A stretch of DNA of 64,000 nucleotides from a marine gamma proteobacterium HTCC2143 (GCA_000169075.1 AAVT01000001.1:186001-250000); one strand, 5' to 3'. Shown: positions 40,236 to 49,279, counted from the first letter of the stretch. Notes: generated by a model from the sequence alone, not told the origin. A program made the numbers and translations.

Positions 40236-41165
40236 TTATCTCAAAACCAACTGATCAATATAAATCGTAGTGTCGACCTTTTGAGCAATAACAAAAAAAG
40301 CCAAATTCTCGATAGCCGATAAATCCATCGCCCTGCTCTGCGGTGCAACGGCAATGTCCTGCAGCGGTATATCAAGATGATTCCATCCCGGCTTTAGTAG
40401 AAAGCTGCGATTGAATCGGTCCTGATATAGCTGCTTGCCTCGGCTATGTTGTTTGTCGTGAACACGCAGAGTCAGCGATAGCATTGACGGCTCGGCATTA
40501 AATAGATCGACGGACAATATATGAAATCCGCTCCAGTCGCCCTCGAAATAACCTAAAGATACGCCTGAATACTGCTCTGTTCCCAAATCGACTCGCAGTG
40601 AATAATTACCATGGACCGCCTGTTGATCTGATCGAAAAAAGGAAGCACCGCCAGACCACCTTCCCAACTCACCACGGGACTCAAAGCTTGCCAGCATTGG
40701 AAAGTTACTTCGCGAATGCTGCTCATCAGACAGTGTCATCAACAGTGAGGACACCGGCAAAGCCACTAACAGCACTATTAATAATCTGGCTGACAACAGC
40801 GTCCCGCGACCAAGCTCTTTTCGGCGCGGAGAAAAGAATACAACGGCAACCAACCCTCCCAACAAATTTCTTCCAACATCACCAATGTCGGGCTCTCGCT
40901 GAATACCGTATTGAACAAGCTCAATAATAACGCCTACAACAAACGCAAAAAATCCCGTCCAGAGTAGCTGAGCAAAAAATGGCTTTACAGAGAGACTAGA
41001 AACTCTGGTGATCAATAAGAAGCCAGCTGCGGCGAAGAAAACGATATGTCCGAAATTCCACAGTACTTTCAATGATCGTGACGAATAATAATCAGGCCCG
41101 CTAATAAAAAAAAACGGAAATAGCATGACAACACCGACTAATGGCACCCATTTAATACGACTCAC
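40236..41165 (-). CDS. VanZ-like membrane protein with C-terminal beta-sandwich domain
   Basis: 309 residues in two parts. The N-terminal part (about 1-150) has four to five transmembrane helices and VanZ-type residues: NFGHIVFF, the acidic ELVQYGIQREPDIGDVGRN segment and LLGG. The C-terminal half (about 160-309) is soluble, beta-rich and resembles a carbohydrate-binding or galactose-binding-like sandwich (ASFESRGELGRWSGG near its start, YIDQLVLR at its end), likely periplasmic. It starts two bases after the kinase stop and so is the last gene of the TPP-riboswitch operon. No thiamine role is known for VanZ proteins; function unassigned. Confidence 0.8.
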   Translation of the reverse strand: MSRIKWVPLVGVVMLFPFFFISGPDYYSSRSLKVLWNFGHIVFFAAAGFLLITRVSSLSVKPFFAQLLWTGFFAFVVGVIIELVQYGIQREPDIGDVGRNLLGGLVAVVFFSPRRKELGRGTLLSARLLIVLLVALPVSSLLMTLSDEQHSRSNFPMLASFESRGELGRWSGGASFFRSDQQAVHGNYSLRVDLGTEQYSGVSLGYFEGDWSGFHILSVDLFNAEPSMLSLTLRVHDKQHSRGKQLYQDRFNRSFLLKPGWNHLDIPLQDIAVAPQSRAMDLSAIENLAFFVIAQKVDTTIYIDQLVLR

Positions 41166-41167
41166 TT

Positions 41168-42094
41168 TTACTCCATTGATGTATTAGCGTCCAAACTGTC
41201 ATGGGAATTTAGCCGCTGATCCAGATTTATTAATCTTTCTTCAAACAGCTGATCAGGCATCAATATCGGCGAGCTAGAAGACTGAACCGCATACCACAGT
41301 AATTCAAGGTAGGCGTATTCAACTCGACAGTATTGAAGACGCCTCATTTCCGCCGCCGAGGGCTCGCAGCCGAGATAATCGCTGAGCAATTGTCTTTCAA
41401 AAAATGGCGTAAGCTCATGACCCTCAACAACAACGGCGAGATCGAAATAGGGATCACCCATTGCCGCATACTCCCAGTCAATAGCAACCAATCTGTTGTC
41501 GTCAGCGACAATTATATTCTCTGCTAGCAGATCATTATGACAGAGACAGGGGCTTCGGTTTTCATTCTCTGCCCATAGTATAAACGCTTGCACTTTCTGC
41601 TCAATAGCTCGGAGTTTTTCTGCCCGTATTCCGTCGGTGTTAATAGCCTGCCAATATTTGGCCGACTTACCCCTGACATCCATAACTCGACCGCCGCCAT
41701 CAAGCTGATGAATTGTTTTAAGTAGAGCCGCTATCTGAGAAATAGTATCAGTCATGCCCGACATGTGACGTTGCCATGGATCGCCATCAACGAACTTGGT
41801 AACCAAAAACCCTTCAGCGGGATCAGCATAAACCAGTTCTGTGGCCACCCCTATCTCTCCAACAGCTTGAAGTATTTCAATTTCCGCTCGCCGGTCCAAA
41901 TCCAGCTGCCGATGATTTTTCGCATTAATACGCAATACATAGCGTTCGCCCTGCGACTGCAAAAGATAACTTCTATTGGTCAATCCTCCCAGCAGAGGTC
42001 GAACGAGACTAACGCTGTGTTTGCACCAGGGAGAACAGTAATCAGAAAGATGCTTTTGAAGATGTGCTAGATGTAGATCAACTGGGTTACTCAT
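41168..42094 (-). CDS. Choline/thiamine kinase family phosphotransferase
   Basis: Aminoglycoside-phosphotransferase-fold kinase, 308 residues. The N-lobe begins with GGLTNRSYLLQ, the catalytic loop is CHNDLLAENII and the metal loop IDWEYAAMGDPYFDLA, matching the choline kinase/ThiK group. It overlaps the transporter gene by eight bases in a TPP-riboswitch-controlled operon, so thiamine is the most likely substrate: uptake by the transporter followed by phosphorylation that traps it. The thiamine assignment comes from context; choline or another substrate cannot be excluded by sequence. Confidence 0.85.
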   Translation of the reverse strand: MSNPVDLHLAHLQKHLSDYCSPWCKHSVSLVRPLLGGLTNRSYLLQSQGERYVLRINAKNHRQLDLDRRAEIEILQAVGEIGVATELVYADPAEGFLVTKFVDGDPWQRHMSGMTDTISQIAALLKTIHQLDGGGRVMDVRGKSAKYWQAINTDGIRAEKLRAIEQKVQAFILWAENENRSPCLCHNDLLAENIIVADDNRLVAIDWEYAAMGDPYFDLAVVVEGHELTPFFERQLLSDYLGCEPSAAEMRRLQYCRVEYAYLELLWYAVQSSSSPILMPDQLFEERLINLDQRLNSHDSLDANTSME

Positions 42095-42713
42095 GACTAA
42101 GCGCAGGTTTTGCTAAATAGAGCGCACGCCAACGGAAATAGCCAAAGACCGCAATCACAATATATAAAACAAATAAAAGTGCGGTGATATATAGGCCTCT
42201 ATCCAAATAGAGATAAATAGAAACGCCATCAATAAGCAACCAATATAGCCAGTTTTCTAATACCTTGTGCGCTACCATATAGGTAGTAATTACCGCACCC
42301 CACGTCGTCAACGAATCGAGATAAGGCAAGGCGGCATCGGTGTTTTCTTCCAGCAAATATCCCGACAAGAACACCAGCAGACCAACAGAAGTTATTACCA
42401 TACCGTGTCTACCGAGCGACCAAACCTGAATACTCAACTCATCGCTACCGCTATCGCGCCGTCGCCAGTGCCACCAGCCGTAAACAGCCATTGCCAGATA
42501 ATAAATCTGCAACGCCGACTCCATCAGCAGATTGACATTCCAAAACAGGAACATATAAATCGAAGTACTGGCAAATGCGGCATACCAACATTCAATTCGC
42601 TCCTGCACAGCCAATACTAGATACACAAGTGCCAGTATTACGGCGAGCACCTCCCAACCTGAAACTTGCGCATAAGCTGCCGTCAATTCAACAACCAGAG
42701 AATCAGCGGTCAT
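42087..42713 (-). CDS. pnuT: PnuC-family vitamin transporter, probable thiamine transporter PnuT
   Basis: Inner-membrane facilitator of 208 residues with about seven hydrophobic helices. The family Trp-rich segment YGWWHWRR is present and the helix before the C-terminus contains VAHKVLENWLYWLLIDG. PnuC proteins carry nicotinamide riboside, while the PnuT branch, found under TPP riboswitches, carries thiamine; the riboswitch upstream supports PnuT here. The start ATG overlaps the stop of the preceding small gene (TAATG), and its end overlaps the kinase gene by eight bases. Facilitated diffusion followed by phosphorylation is the expected scheme. Confidence 0.85.
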   Translation of the reverse strand: MTADSLVVELTAAYAQVSGWEVLAVILALVYLVLAVQERIECWYAAFASTSIYMFLFWNVNLLMESALQIYYLAMAVYGWWHWRRRDSGSDELSIQVWSLGRHGMVITSVGLLVFLSGYLLEENTDAALPYLDSLTTWGAVITTYMVAHKVLENWLYWLLIDGVSIYLYLDRGLYITALLFVLYIVIAVFGYFRWRALYLAKPALSHE

Positions 42714-42967
42714 TATGCCGACGGACTCAGGTCGCCCTGAATAAACTTACAAACAAAGATAGCGCGCCCAAATGTTTCATAGGATCGCCGCATTTCATCC
42801 CTCATCACATCCATCAAAAAATCAAATTCGCCAAATAGCTGTGTGCTCATGGTATTGGTCAATACATGCAATTCGGGATAAGTATTTACCCGATCAATGA
42901 ATGATTGAATCGCGGGTATATATTCATCTTTTAGGGGGTACATACTGACTTCGACCGATACGTCCAT
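42713..42967 (-). CDS. Thiamine-binding (YkoF/MTH1187-like) small protein
   Basis: 84-residue protein that looks like a single ferredoxin-like domain of the YkoF/MTH1187 thiamine-binding group: the start DVSVEVSMYPLKDEYIPAI and later TNTMSTQLFGEFDFLMD fit that family. There is no signal peptide, so it should be cytoplasmic. It lies nine bases after the TonB-dependent receptor and overlaps the transporter start. In other bacteria YkoF binds thiamine or its pyrimidine moiety; here a chaperone or buffer role for imported thiamine is inferred from the operon. Confidence 0.75.
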   Translation of the reverse strand: MDVSVEVSMYPLKDEYIPAIQSFIDRVNTYPELHVLTNTMSTQLFGEFDFLMDVMRDEMRRSYETFGRAIFVCKFIQGDLSPSA

Positions 42968-42976
42968 TATTTTCTC

Positions 42977-45112
42977 CTAAAATGTATAGCTGGCAGTAAT
43001 ACCATAAACACGGGGCTCACCCAATTGATAATAGGCTTCGTTAGACGCGTAGTTCGGTGGCGTGTTTGCAAAATAAAAGCCTCTGGTCTGATAATCTTCA
43101 TTCCCAAGATTTCGCCCCCACAGTGAAACGCGGTAGTTATCATGGCTGTAATTTAATGAGGCGTGAATCAGCTCATAACTGTCGGACTGCTGATTATGCG
43201 AGTTTGAAAAATAGAATGTGTCTTTGCCGTCAACTTCTACCGTCAAACTGAAGTCATTCATAAAACTGAACGCAGCTCCAACATTGAACTGATATTCAGG
43301 CGCGTGTGCTTGCGATCTTCCATCCTGGTTGAGCGCATTCTCTGAATCCAAATCGTCGACAATGAGTGTTCCTAATTCTGTATCGAGAAACCCGATATTA
43401 GCAAATACTATTAGCTCAGGTAGTAATTGCCATTGCGCCTCAAATTCAATGCCGGCGTTTTTACCATTATCAACATTATCAACGTAATCGCGCCACTCAG
43501 CAGGAGGAAATAGTACTGAGGCTTTAGCTTGCATACCCTTGCGGTCCATGTAGAAAGCAGACGCTGATAATGATAGGGCGCTATCAAGATACCAACCCTT
43601 GATTCCCGCTTCATAATTAAGCAATGCTTCGGAATCAAATGCCGCCCTGGTCGTCAGGAACTCAGCGATATCAGCGTCCGTCGACGGATCATTGAGCACC
43701 TTAGCAATCGCCTGTCCGTTAACACCACCACCTTTGTAACCGCGGTTAGCAGACATATAAACTAGCACATTCTCCTGTAGTTGATATTCGAGCACGATTT
43801 TCCCGCCCCACAAATCATCACTCGGGTCGGCGACCACAGCCGCGTTGTCAAAATAATCTAGCTGATAGTGCTCCCATCGGCCACCGACAATCAAATTCAG
43901 ACGCTCGCTCAATGACCACTCCAGCTCACCATATAGAGCCCTACGCTCAGTGTCTGTCTGACTACTAAAAGTCCCATAGCCACTAAAATTATCACCACTG
44001 GTCGAATCCAGAGACACCTCACGATCATACCAATACAACCCAAACACCCAAGACGCACCTAATAGAGTAGCGTCGTCAGCTGACAGCAGACGTATATCTA
44101 TCCCAGTCGATTCTCGATCGCGCGCGTTATTTTCACCACCGCGATATCCTAGCTCAGCCAAGTTCCCCCAATCCCAATCAAAGCCATAATCCAGATCAGA
44201 ACTTTCCCCGAAAATATTCACCTTCACATCAAATGCGGAAAACCCTTGCCACAAAACATCAGCACTAACCGATAAGGTTTCTTGTCGATCCTGACCCGGA
44301 TCATCGGTGGGAATATCACGAGTGTTGTAATAAGAAAACGCATTATAACCATTGTCAGCATCCACTAAATAAGCCGATAGATCGACTGTTACGTCGTCCG
44401 AAGCCAGCCAGCGCAAAGACACCCTCGCCAACTTTTCATCGATGTTATTAGTATTGTCCTTGCCAAGAAAATCATTATCGATATAGCCATCACTGGCATT
44501 TGATTGAAAAGCAACGCGCCCTAACCACTGGTTATTCACCAGCGGCCCACTGAGCACAAGTCCAAAATTTTGCTTGCCGTAGTCGCCGACGCCTGCTGAG
44601 ATCGCGCCCTCAAAGACGCCAGTGGGTCGATTGGAACGAATATTAATCGCCCCCGCCAAAGCCGATGCGCCAAAACGAGTGCCCTGCGGGCCCCGCATAA
44701 TCTCCACCTGCTGGACATCCATCAGCCCGCCCGCTAAGCCGATACCACTAAGATCGACGCCATCGACAATTAGCGCGACTGACGAATCCAGCGGGTCTTT
44801 AAATTGACTGCGCTCGCCAATACCCCGTATTTGAATGAAGCGCCCGCGGGAGGCCCCCGCGGAAAAGTTCACGTTCGGTGCAATATTAAGCACATCTTCT
44901 ATATGGAGGGCCTCTCGTCGCTCAATAGCCTCAGTTGAAATAACACTGATGCTGCCGCCAATTGAGCGGGCATCGGCGCCGCGAAAATCGGCAGTAACAA
45001 TAATTTCAGGAATGGCAGAGGATGTTTCTTCTGCGTACATTGCTGAAGAGAAAATTAAGGGAATGCACACGCCAATAGCGCGAGTAAGGGATTTGTGGAC
45101 AACTAACTTCAT
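42977..45112 (-). CDS. TonB-dependent receptor, probable thiamine outer-membrane transporter
   Basis: Outer-membrane receptor of 711 residues. Signal peptide ends around AMYAEE; a TonB-box-like PEIIVTAD follows. The plug shows IRGIGERSQF, VALIVDGVDLSGIG and VEIMRGPQGTRFGASALAGAI. The barrel ends with a terminal aromatic (SYTF). ATG 45112 is chosen over 45142 because GAGAGAGAA lies just before it. It is the first gene after a TPP riboswitch and is followed by a thiamine-binding protein, PnuT-like transporter and kinase, so thiamine or a thiamine derivative is the likely cargo. That cargo is inferred from the riboswitch. Confidence 0.92.
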   Translation of the reverse strand: MKLVVHKSLTRAIGVCIPLIFSSAMYAEETSSAIPEIIVTADFRGADARSIGGSISVISTEAIERREALHIEDVLNIAPNVNFSAGASRGRFIQIRGIGERSQFKDPLDSSVALIVDGVDLSGIGLAGGLMDVQQVEIMRGPQGTRFGASALAGAINIRSNRPTGVFEGAISAGVGDYGKQNFGLVLSGPLVNNQWLGRVAFQSNASDGYIDNDFLGKDNTNNIDEKLARVSLRWLASDDVTVDLSAYLVDADNGYNAFSYYNTRDIPTDDPGQDRQETLSVSADVLWQGFSAFDVKVNIFGESSDLDYGFDWDWGNLAELGYRGGENNARDRESTGIDIRLLSADDATLLGASWVFGLYWYDREVSLDSTSGDNFSGYGTFSSQTDTERRALYGELEWSLSERLNLIVGGRWEHYQLDYFDNAAVVADPSDDLWGGKIVLEYQLQENVLVYMSANRGYKGGGVNGQAIAKVLNDPSTDADIAEFLTTRAAFDSEALLNYEAGIKGWYLDSALSLSASAFYMDRKGMQAKASVLFPPAEWRDYVDNVDNGKNAGIEFEAQWQLLPELIVFANIGFLDTELGTLIVDDLDSENALNQDGRSQAHAPEYQFNVGAAFSFMNDFSLTVEVDGKDTFYFSNSHNQQSDSYELIHASLNYSHDNYRVSLWGRNLGNEDYQTRGFYFANTPPNYASNEAYYQLGEPRVYGITASYTF

Positions 45113-45115
45113 TGT

Positions 45116-45162
45116 GGTTCTCTCTCGGTATCTTGCAAGCAAGCATTAAAATGAAAGAGACC
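45116..45162 (-). promoter_or_regulatory. Possible Shine-Dalgarno-sequestering hairpin below the TPP aptamer
   Basis: On the minus strand GGTCTCT (45162-45156) can pair, with one bulged A, with AGAGAACC in the ribosome-binding region (about 45123-45116) of the receptor gene. This would block translation when the TPP aptamer is folded. It is a reading by eye without energy calculation. Confidence 0.35.
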
Positions 45163-45191
45163 CGGTAGCGACGTCAAGATCGGTTGGGGAC

Positions 45192-45295
45192 ACCTATTCC
45201 TACGCCGGTATTAACCGGATCAGGTTCAAGGGTTCGCTGTTGATCGACAGTAACAAGCAGATCAAGGCATCTCAGGCAAAAGCCACCCCTTAGGT
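45192..45295 (-). promoter_or_regulatory. TPP (thiamine pyrophosphate) riboswitch
   Basis: Minus-strand thi-box aptamer. The P1 ends are ACCTA (45295-45291) and TAGGT (45196-45192). The conserved CTGAGAT is at 45275-45269, and the 3' core of ACCCTTGAACCTGAT is at 45233-45219, followed by CCGGTTAATACCGGCGTAGGAA-like P4/P5 residues. It lies 80 bases before the start of a TonB-dependent receptor. Binding of TPP is expected to shut off the five-gene operon downstream. A TATACT at about 45312-45317 may be its -10 box. Confidence 0.95.
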
Positions 45296-45549
45296 TTGCG
45301 GACGCAGTATATAACAGCTCTCCCATAAAAAACCACACCCAATAAATTTCGAGAATTAGGAACGCCATCTGCTGCTAAACAACGGTATTCAAGATGAAAT
45401 AACGGGAACTACGTTGGAGGGGCTCAGTGCAACCAGAAGCATTATCACTTCTACCAATGCTAGCAACACTGCAAGCCATGTACCCGTCATCGCTGAAATC
45501 AGCAGATGACTTGCCGAGTGGCCTCACGGCCATTAATCACTGAACAGTT

Positions 45550-45960
45550 TTATCCTCGACTGATCGGCGGGTGATACATTATTTGCACCACATTATCATC
45601 AGGGTCCAAACAGTAAAAACTGCGGGCACCGTCCCTATGAGTGCTGGGCTTGTTTTTAATACGCACTCCCTGCTCCTTTAAAAACTCATACCATTGATCT
45701 ACCTGTTCAGCTTTATCAATAATAAAGCCAATGTGATCCAGTCTTTGTGTCGCCGCTGGGCGCACTGCACCGTTGTAACGATGCAAAGCCAAGTTATCAT
45801 TACCTGATGTCAAATAGACGTTGTCGGCATCTGGTTGCCACTCGATTGCCATACCCAAAAACTGCGTATAAAAAGTGACCGTTTCATCAAATTTTTCTAC
45901 AAATAAAGCGATGTGACGCATCCCCGACGTTGGGGATGGACGCTTGGCATCAACTGACAT
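45550..45960 (-). CDS. VOC (glyoxalase/bleomycin resistance) family protein
   Basis: Vicinal-oxygen-chelate fold protein of 136 residues from ATG 45960, chosen because AAGGG lies seven bases upstream; 45981 gives a longer frame. Metal-ligand candidates are His in MRHIALFV, His in RLDHIGF and Glu/Asp positions near FYCLDPDDNVVQIMY. The architecture is close to lactoylglutathione-lyase-like proteins of unknown substrate. It begins 24 bases after an OsmC gene and the pair is probably co-transcribed. The 180 bases upstream of it towards the riboswitch (45369-45549) hold nothing I recognise. Confidence 0.85.
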   Translation of the reverse strand: MSVDAKRPSPTSGMRHIALFVEKFDETVTFYTQFLGMAIEWQPDADNVYLTSGNDNLALHRYNGAVRPAATQRLDHIGFIIDKAEQVDQWYEFLKEQGVRIKNKPSTHRDGARSFYCLDPDDNVVQIMYHPPISRG

Positions 45961-45984
45961 AGTAAAACCCTTTTCTATCACTGT

Positions 45985-46416
45985 TTACGATTCGTTCAGC
46001 GTATCTACAATTTGGCAGCTATGTGTCACCTTAACACCGGCAGCCTCCATCATTATTGATGCAGAGCAGTACTTTTCTGCCGACAAACTAACCGCTCGTT
46101 TGACTTGAGACTCTTTTAAACCGGGACCGGTGACAACAAAATTCAAATGAATTTTGGTGAAAACCGCGGGTACGGCATCTGCACGCTCGGCAACAACCTC
46201 CGCAACACATGCCTCAACGTTCTGACGCGATTTTTTTAGCATACTGAGCACGTCAAATGAGGCGCAACCACCGAGGCCCATGACTAGCATCTCCATCGGG
46301 CGTGGTCCGAGATCTCGACCGCCATGATCTGGGGGGCCATCCATAACGACACTGTGTCCTGTACCCGATTCTGCGGTAAAGCTAACACCATCAACCCATT
46401 TAACCGTTGCTTTCAT
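45985..46416 (-). CDS. OsmC family protein (YhfA-like)
   Basis: Peroxiredoxin-like OsmC-fold protein of 143 residues. The first redox Cys is in LGGCASFDVLSML (about residue 52) and the second in EKYCSASIMM (about 116), the spacing of the OsmC/Ohr fold. The start MKATVKWVDGVSF matches the YhfA branch. It is divergent from crp, an arrangement also seen in Pseudomonas next to vfr. The peroxidase substrate is unknown. Confidence 0.92.
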   Translation of the reverse strand: MKATVKWVDGVSFTAESGTGHSVVMDGPPDHGGRDLGPRPMEMLVMGLGGCASFDVLSMLKKSRQNVEACVAEVVAERADAVPAVFTKIHLNFVVTGPGLKESQVKRAVSLSAEKYCSASIMMEAAGVKVTHSCQIVDTLNES

Positions 46417-46648
46417 TTATTCATTCACTTTTTTGGTCGTTTAGGCTGCATATCTACAGCCTCGCAAGATTGGCAAGCTTAGCATATTCAGTCGTCCTGC
46501 CAACTTCTTCGGCAATCATTCCCGCCAACAGCGAACAACAATGATCAAGAACTAGCGAAACAGCAAATTTACGCCCATAATGATTAATAGCAACTCAACT
46601 ATTTATGGATACCGTTGGTACTTTTTATCACTGTAAGAGGACAAACCG

Positions 46649-47284
46649 TTGGTCAGCCTAGCCCTAAGCCCACACATAGAAAATGTCGACGAATTTTTAA
46701 GCCACTGTCATCGTCGCCGCTTCCCAGCGAAAAGTACATTAATCTACGCCGGTGACACCAGTGACTCTCTCTATTACCTCATCGAGGGATCCGTCACCGT
46801 TATGATTGAGGACAACGACGGCAAGGAAATTATCGTCGCCTATCTTAACAAAGGTGATTTTTTTGGTGAGATGGGATTGTTTGATGACCAGCAAAATCGC
46901 AGTGCCTGGGTAAAATCTAAAACTCAGTGTGAAGTTGCAGAAATTGCCTATTCAAAGTTTCATGAGTTAAGCAAAACTAATCCTGAGTTTTTGTTTGCCG
47001 TGGGTACACAAATGGCTAAGAGTCTTCGCGACACAACTCGCAAAGTGGGTGATTTGGCCTTTTTGGACGTTACTGGGCGGGTTGCTCGTACGCTGCTCGA
47101 TTTATGTAAACAGCCCGATGCCATGACTCACCCTGACGGCATGCAGATTAAGATTACTCGCCAAGAGATCGGTCGCATTGTCGGCTGCTCTCGAGAAATG
47201 GTTGGCCGAGTGCTGAAAACCCTTGAAGAACAGGGCCTCGTCGAAGCCAAAGGCAAAACGATGGTGGTATTTGGCACACGGTAA
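46649..47284 (+). CDS. crp: cAMP receptor protein, Vfr/Crp type
   Basis: Global cAMP-responsive regulator, 211 residues. The cyclic-nucleotide domain holds [11 protein letters not shown] (about 70-80) and [16 protein letters not shown], and the C-terminal winged helix has [22 protein letters not shown]. The sequence is strikingly close to Pseudomonas Vfr, including the end MVVFGTR. The start appears to be TTG: AAGAGGA sits seven to eight bases before it, no in-frame ATG lies upstream in the visible region, and the N-terminus matches the Vfr length. It is divergent from osmC over 232 bases, in which I found no clear Crp site. Confidence 0.95.
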   Translation: MVSLALSPHIENVDEFLSHCHRRRFPAKSTLIYAGDTSDSLYYLIEGSVTVMIEDNDGKEIIVAYLNKGDFFGEMGLFDDQQNRSAWVKSKTQCEVAEIAYSKFHELSKTNPEFLFAVGTQMAKSLRDTTRKVGDLAFLDVTGRVARTLLDLCKQPDAMTHPDGMQIKITRQEIGRIVGCSREMVGRVLKTLEEQGLVEAKGKTMVVFGTR

Positions 47285-47297
47285 TTACTTTCTTTGC

Positions 47298-47325
47298 ACT
47301 GGCAACCTAGCTGAGGGCTGCCAGT
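47298..47325. terminator. Possible bidirectional terminator hairpin between crp and trpC
   Basis: ACTGGCA (47298-47304) pairs with TGCCAGT (47319-47325) around a 14-base loop in the 59-base gap between convergent crp and trpC. There is no strong T-run on either side, so it is only a candidate. Confidence 0.35.
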
Positions 47326-47343
47326 CATATTCGCCCTACCAAT

Positions 47344-48141
47344 TTAGAGAAATAGCTCTCGCAATTTTTCCCCCGGTTGATCGGCCCGCATGAACGTCTC
47401 ACCGACTAAGAAACTATTCACTCCATGTGCCCTCATAGCGGCGACATCTTCATGTGTTTGAATACTGCTTTCAGTCACAACAATACGATCATCTGGGACG
47501 AAGGGCAGTAAATCAAATGTGGTATCCAATGATGTTTCGAAGGTGTGTAAGTTACGATTATTAATACCGACCAACGTATTATCGAGTATCAATGATCGCT
47601 CCAGTTCATTCTGACTGTGCACCTCAACCAATACATCTAAACCCAACTCTTTTGCTGCGGCATCCAATTCAATCATCTGCTGATCTTGCAAACAGGCGAC
47701 AATTAATAAAATGCAATCGGCGCCGATAGCTCGAGCTTCAACAACCTGATAGGGGTCGATGATAAAGTCTTTCCGTATCACCGGCAGGGAGCAGGCATTG
47801 CGAGCCATTTGTAAATACTCCTCGCTGCCCTGGAAAAAATCCCTGTCAGTTAAAACAGACAGACACGCAGCACCCCCTTGCTGATAACTGACGGCTATTG
47901 CCGCTGGATCGAAATCTTCGCGAATAACACCTTTGCTCGGCGACGCTTTCTTGGCCTCGGCGATAATCGCCGCTTGGCCCGCCGCTAATTTGGCTTCAAT
48001 CGCACGAACAAAACCCCGACATGCCGACTGATCAAGGATCGAGGCCTGGAGGTCACTGATCGAGCGTTTATCCGAGCGCTCTGCAATTTCTTCAATTTTT
48101 CGCGCAACGATCTTTTTTAAAACGGTGGGGGTGTCACTCAT
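47344..48141 (-). CDS. trpC: Indole-3-glycerol phosphate synthase
   Basis: Closes the pyrrole ring in tryptophan synthesis; monofunctional TIM-barrel enzyme of 265 residues. Visible active-site segments are [47 protein letters not shown] and VTESSI. ATG 48141 is selected since the protein then begins [15 protein letters not shown], the family start. It is not fused to trpF. It lies about 100 bases downstream of trpD and is the last gene of the trpE-G-D-C run. Confidence 0.97.
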   Translation of the reverse strand: MSDTPTVLKKIVARKIEEIAERSDKRSISDLQASILDQSACRGFVRAIEAKLAAGQAAIIAEAKKASPSKGVIREDFDPAAIAVSYQQGGAACLSVLTDRDFFQGSEEYLQMARNACSLPVIRKDFIIDPYQVVEARAIGADCILLIVACLQDQQMIELDAAAKELGLDVLVEVHSQNELERSLILDNTLVGINNRNLHTFETSLDTTFDLLPFVPDDRIVVTESSIQTHEDVAAMRAHGVNSFLVGETFMRADQPGEKLRELFL

Positions 48142-48240
48142 GAAAATTCTCTTTGCCAACAAATAGTGTGTTTACTATTTAACACTAAAAAAGACGCATA
48201 AAAACCACAAAGATAGAACTGACCGCTAGGTAATAATACC

Positions 48241-49266
48241 CTAAAGGCTCTTCATCGTTTGCGTAGTCAGTGCCAACTCTTTTAGCTTCTCTGAAGCGGT
48301 GCCGCTGGCTAATATATCCTGCGCCATCACCACACCCTGCTCAAGACTAGACGCAATATTGGCAACATAAATTGCCGCACCCGCATTTAATGCAACAATA
48401 TCTGCTGCAGGGCTCTCTGCTCCTGCCAACAGCTTTTTGATCACCGCTAAACTTTGCTCTGCACTCTCTACTTTTAATTGATCCAATGATGCGCGATTCA
48501 TGCCGAATTGTTCAGGCTCAATCGTATATTCCTTGATGTTCCCATCTCTCAGTTCGGCAACATACGTTTTATCAGCAATGCTAATTTCATCCAGGCCATC
48601 GGCAGAATGTACCACCAAAACATGATCGCTGCCCAAATCTCGTAAGACCTCTGCAATAGGTCGTACCCATTGCCGGCTATATACACCGAGTAATTGATTA
48701 GGCACACCTGCAGGATTAGTAATCGGCCCTAACAAATTAAAAATTGTACGGGTTGCCAATTCCTTGCGCGGGCCTATAGCATGCTTCATCGCACTATGGT
48801 GGTTGAGCGCAAACATAAACCCGACGCCGACTGTGTCAACACAACGGGCAACTTCTTCAGCGGTTAAATCTAGGCGAACACCGGCAGCCTCGAGTAAATC
48901 TGCAGCACCACTCTTAGAACTAACTGACCGATTGCCATGCTTGGCAACTTGTCCACCGGCAGCGGCAACAACAAATGTACTTGCCGTAGATATATTAAAT
49001 GTACCAATGCCATCACCGCCGGTACCTACAATATCGACTAGATGCGGGCCACTGACAGCAACGCCTGTCGCCAGTTTTCGCATCACTTTTGCAGCGCCAG
49101 TGATCTCGTCAACAGTCTCACCCTTCATGCGCAAAGCCACAAGGAACCCGGCTATTTGTGCGTCGCTGCACTCCCCCGTCATGATCTGCTGCATCACCGC
49201 CACCATTTGATCGGTGCTAAGGGAATGACCGTCAATGACTTCACTAATTGCCGCTTGAATATTCAT
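48241..49266 (-). CDS. trpD: Anthranilate phosphoribosyltransferase
   Basis: Transfers phosphoribose from PRPP to anthranilate, 341 residues from ATG 49266 (GAGGGTGG region just upstream; the longer frame to 49317 is not needed). Signature loops are VDIVGTGGDGIGTFNIST (PRPP site, about 78-95) and AKHGNRSVSSKSGAAD (about 107-122), then GPITNPAGVPNQLLGVY. It starts 13 bases after trpG. Confidence 0.97.
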   Translation of the reverse strand: MNIQAAISEVIDGHSLSTDQMVAVMQQIMTGECSDAQIAGFLVALRMKGETVDEITGAAKVMRKLATGVAVSGPHLVDIVGTGGDGIGTFNISTASTFVVAAAGGQVAKHGNRSVSSKSGAADLLEAAGVRLDLTAEEVARCVDTVGVGFMFALNHHSAMKHAIGPRKELATRTIFNLLGPITNPAGVPNQLLGVYSRQWVRPIAEVLRDLGSDHVLVVHSADGLDEISIADKTYVAELRDGNIKEYTIEPEQFGMNRASLDQLKVESAEQSLAVIKKLLAGAESPAADIVALNAGAAIYVANIASSLEQGVVMAQDILASGTASEKLKELALTTQTMKSL

Positions 49267-49279
49267 ACCACCCTCACCC

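Noticed and set aside
42087..42713. Nicotinamide riboside transporter PnuC
   Set aside because: Fold is shared, but the upstream TPP riboswitch and kinase neighbour favour the thiamine branch; kept as an alternative only.
45174..45368. Minus-strand open frame of 64 codons upstream of the thiamine receptor
   Set aside because: It lies across the TPP riboswitch, has no ribosome-binding site and its composition reflects the RNA structure.
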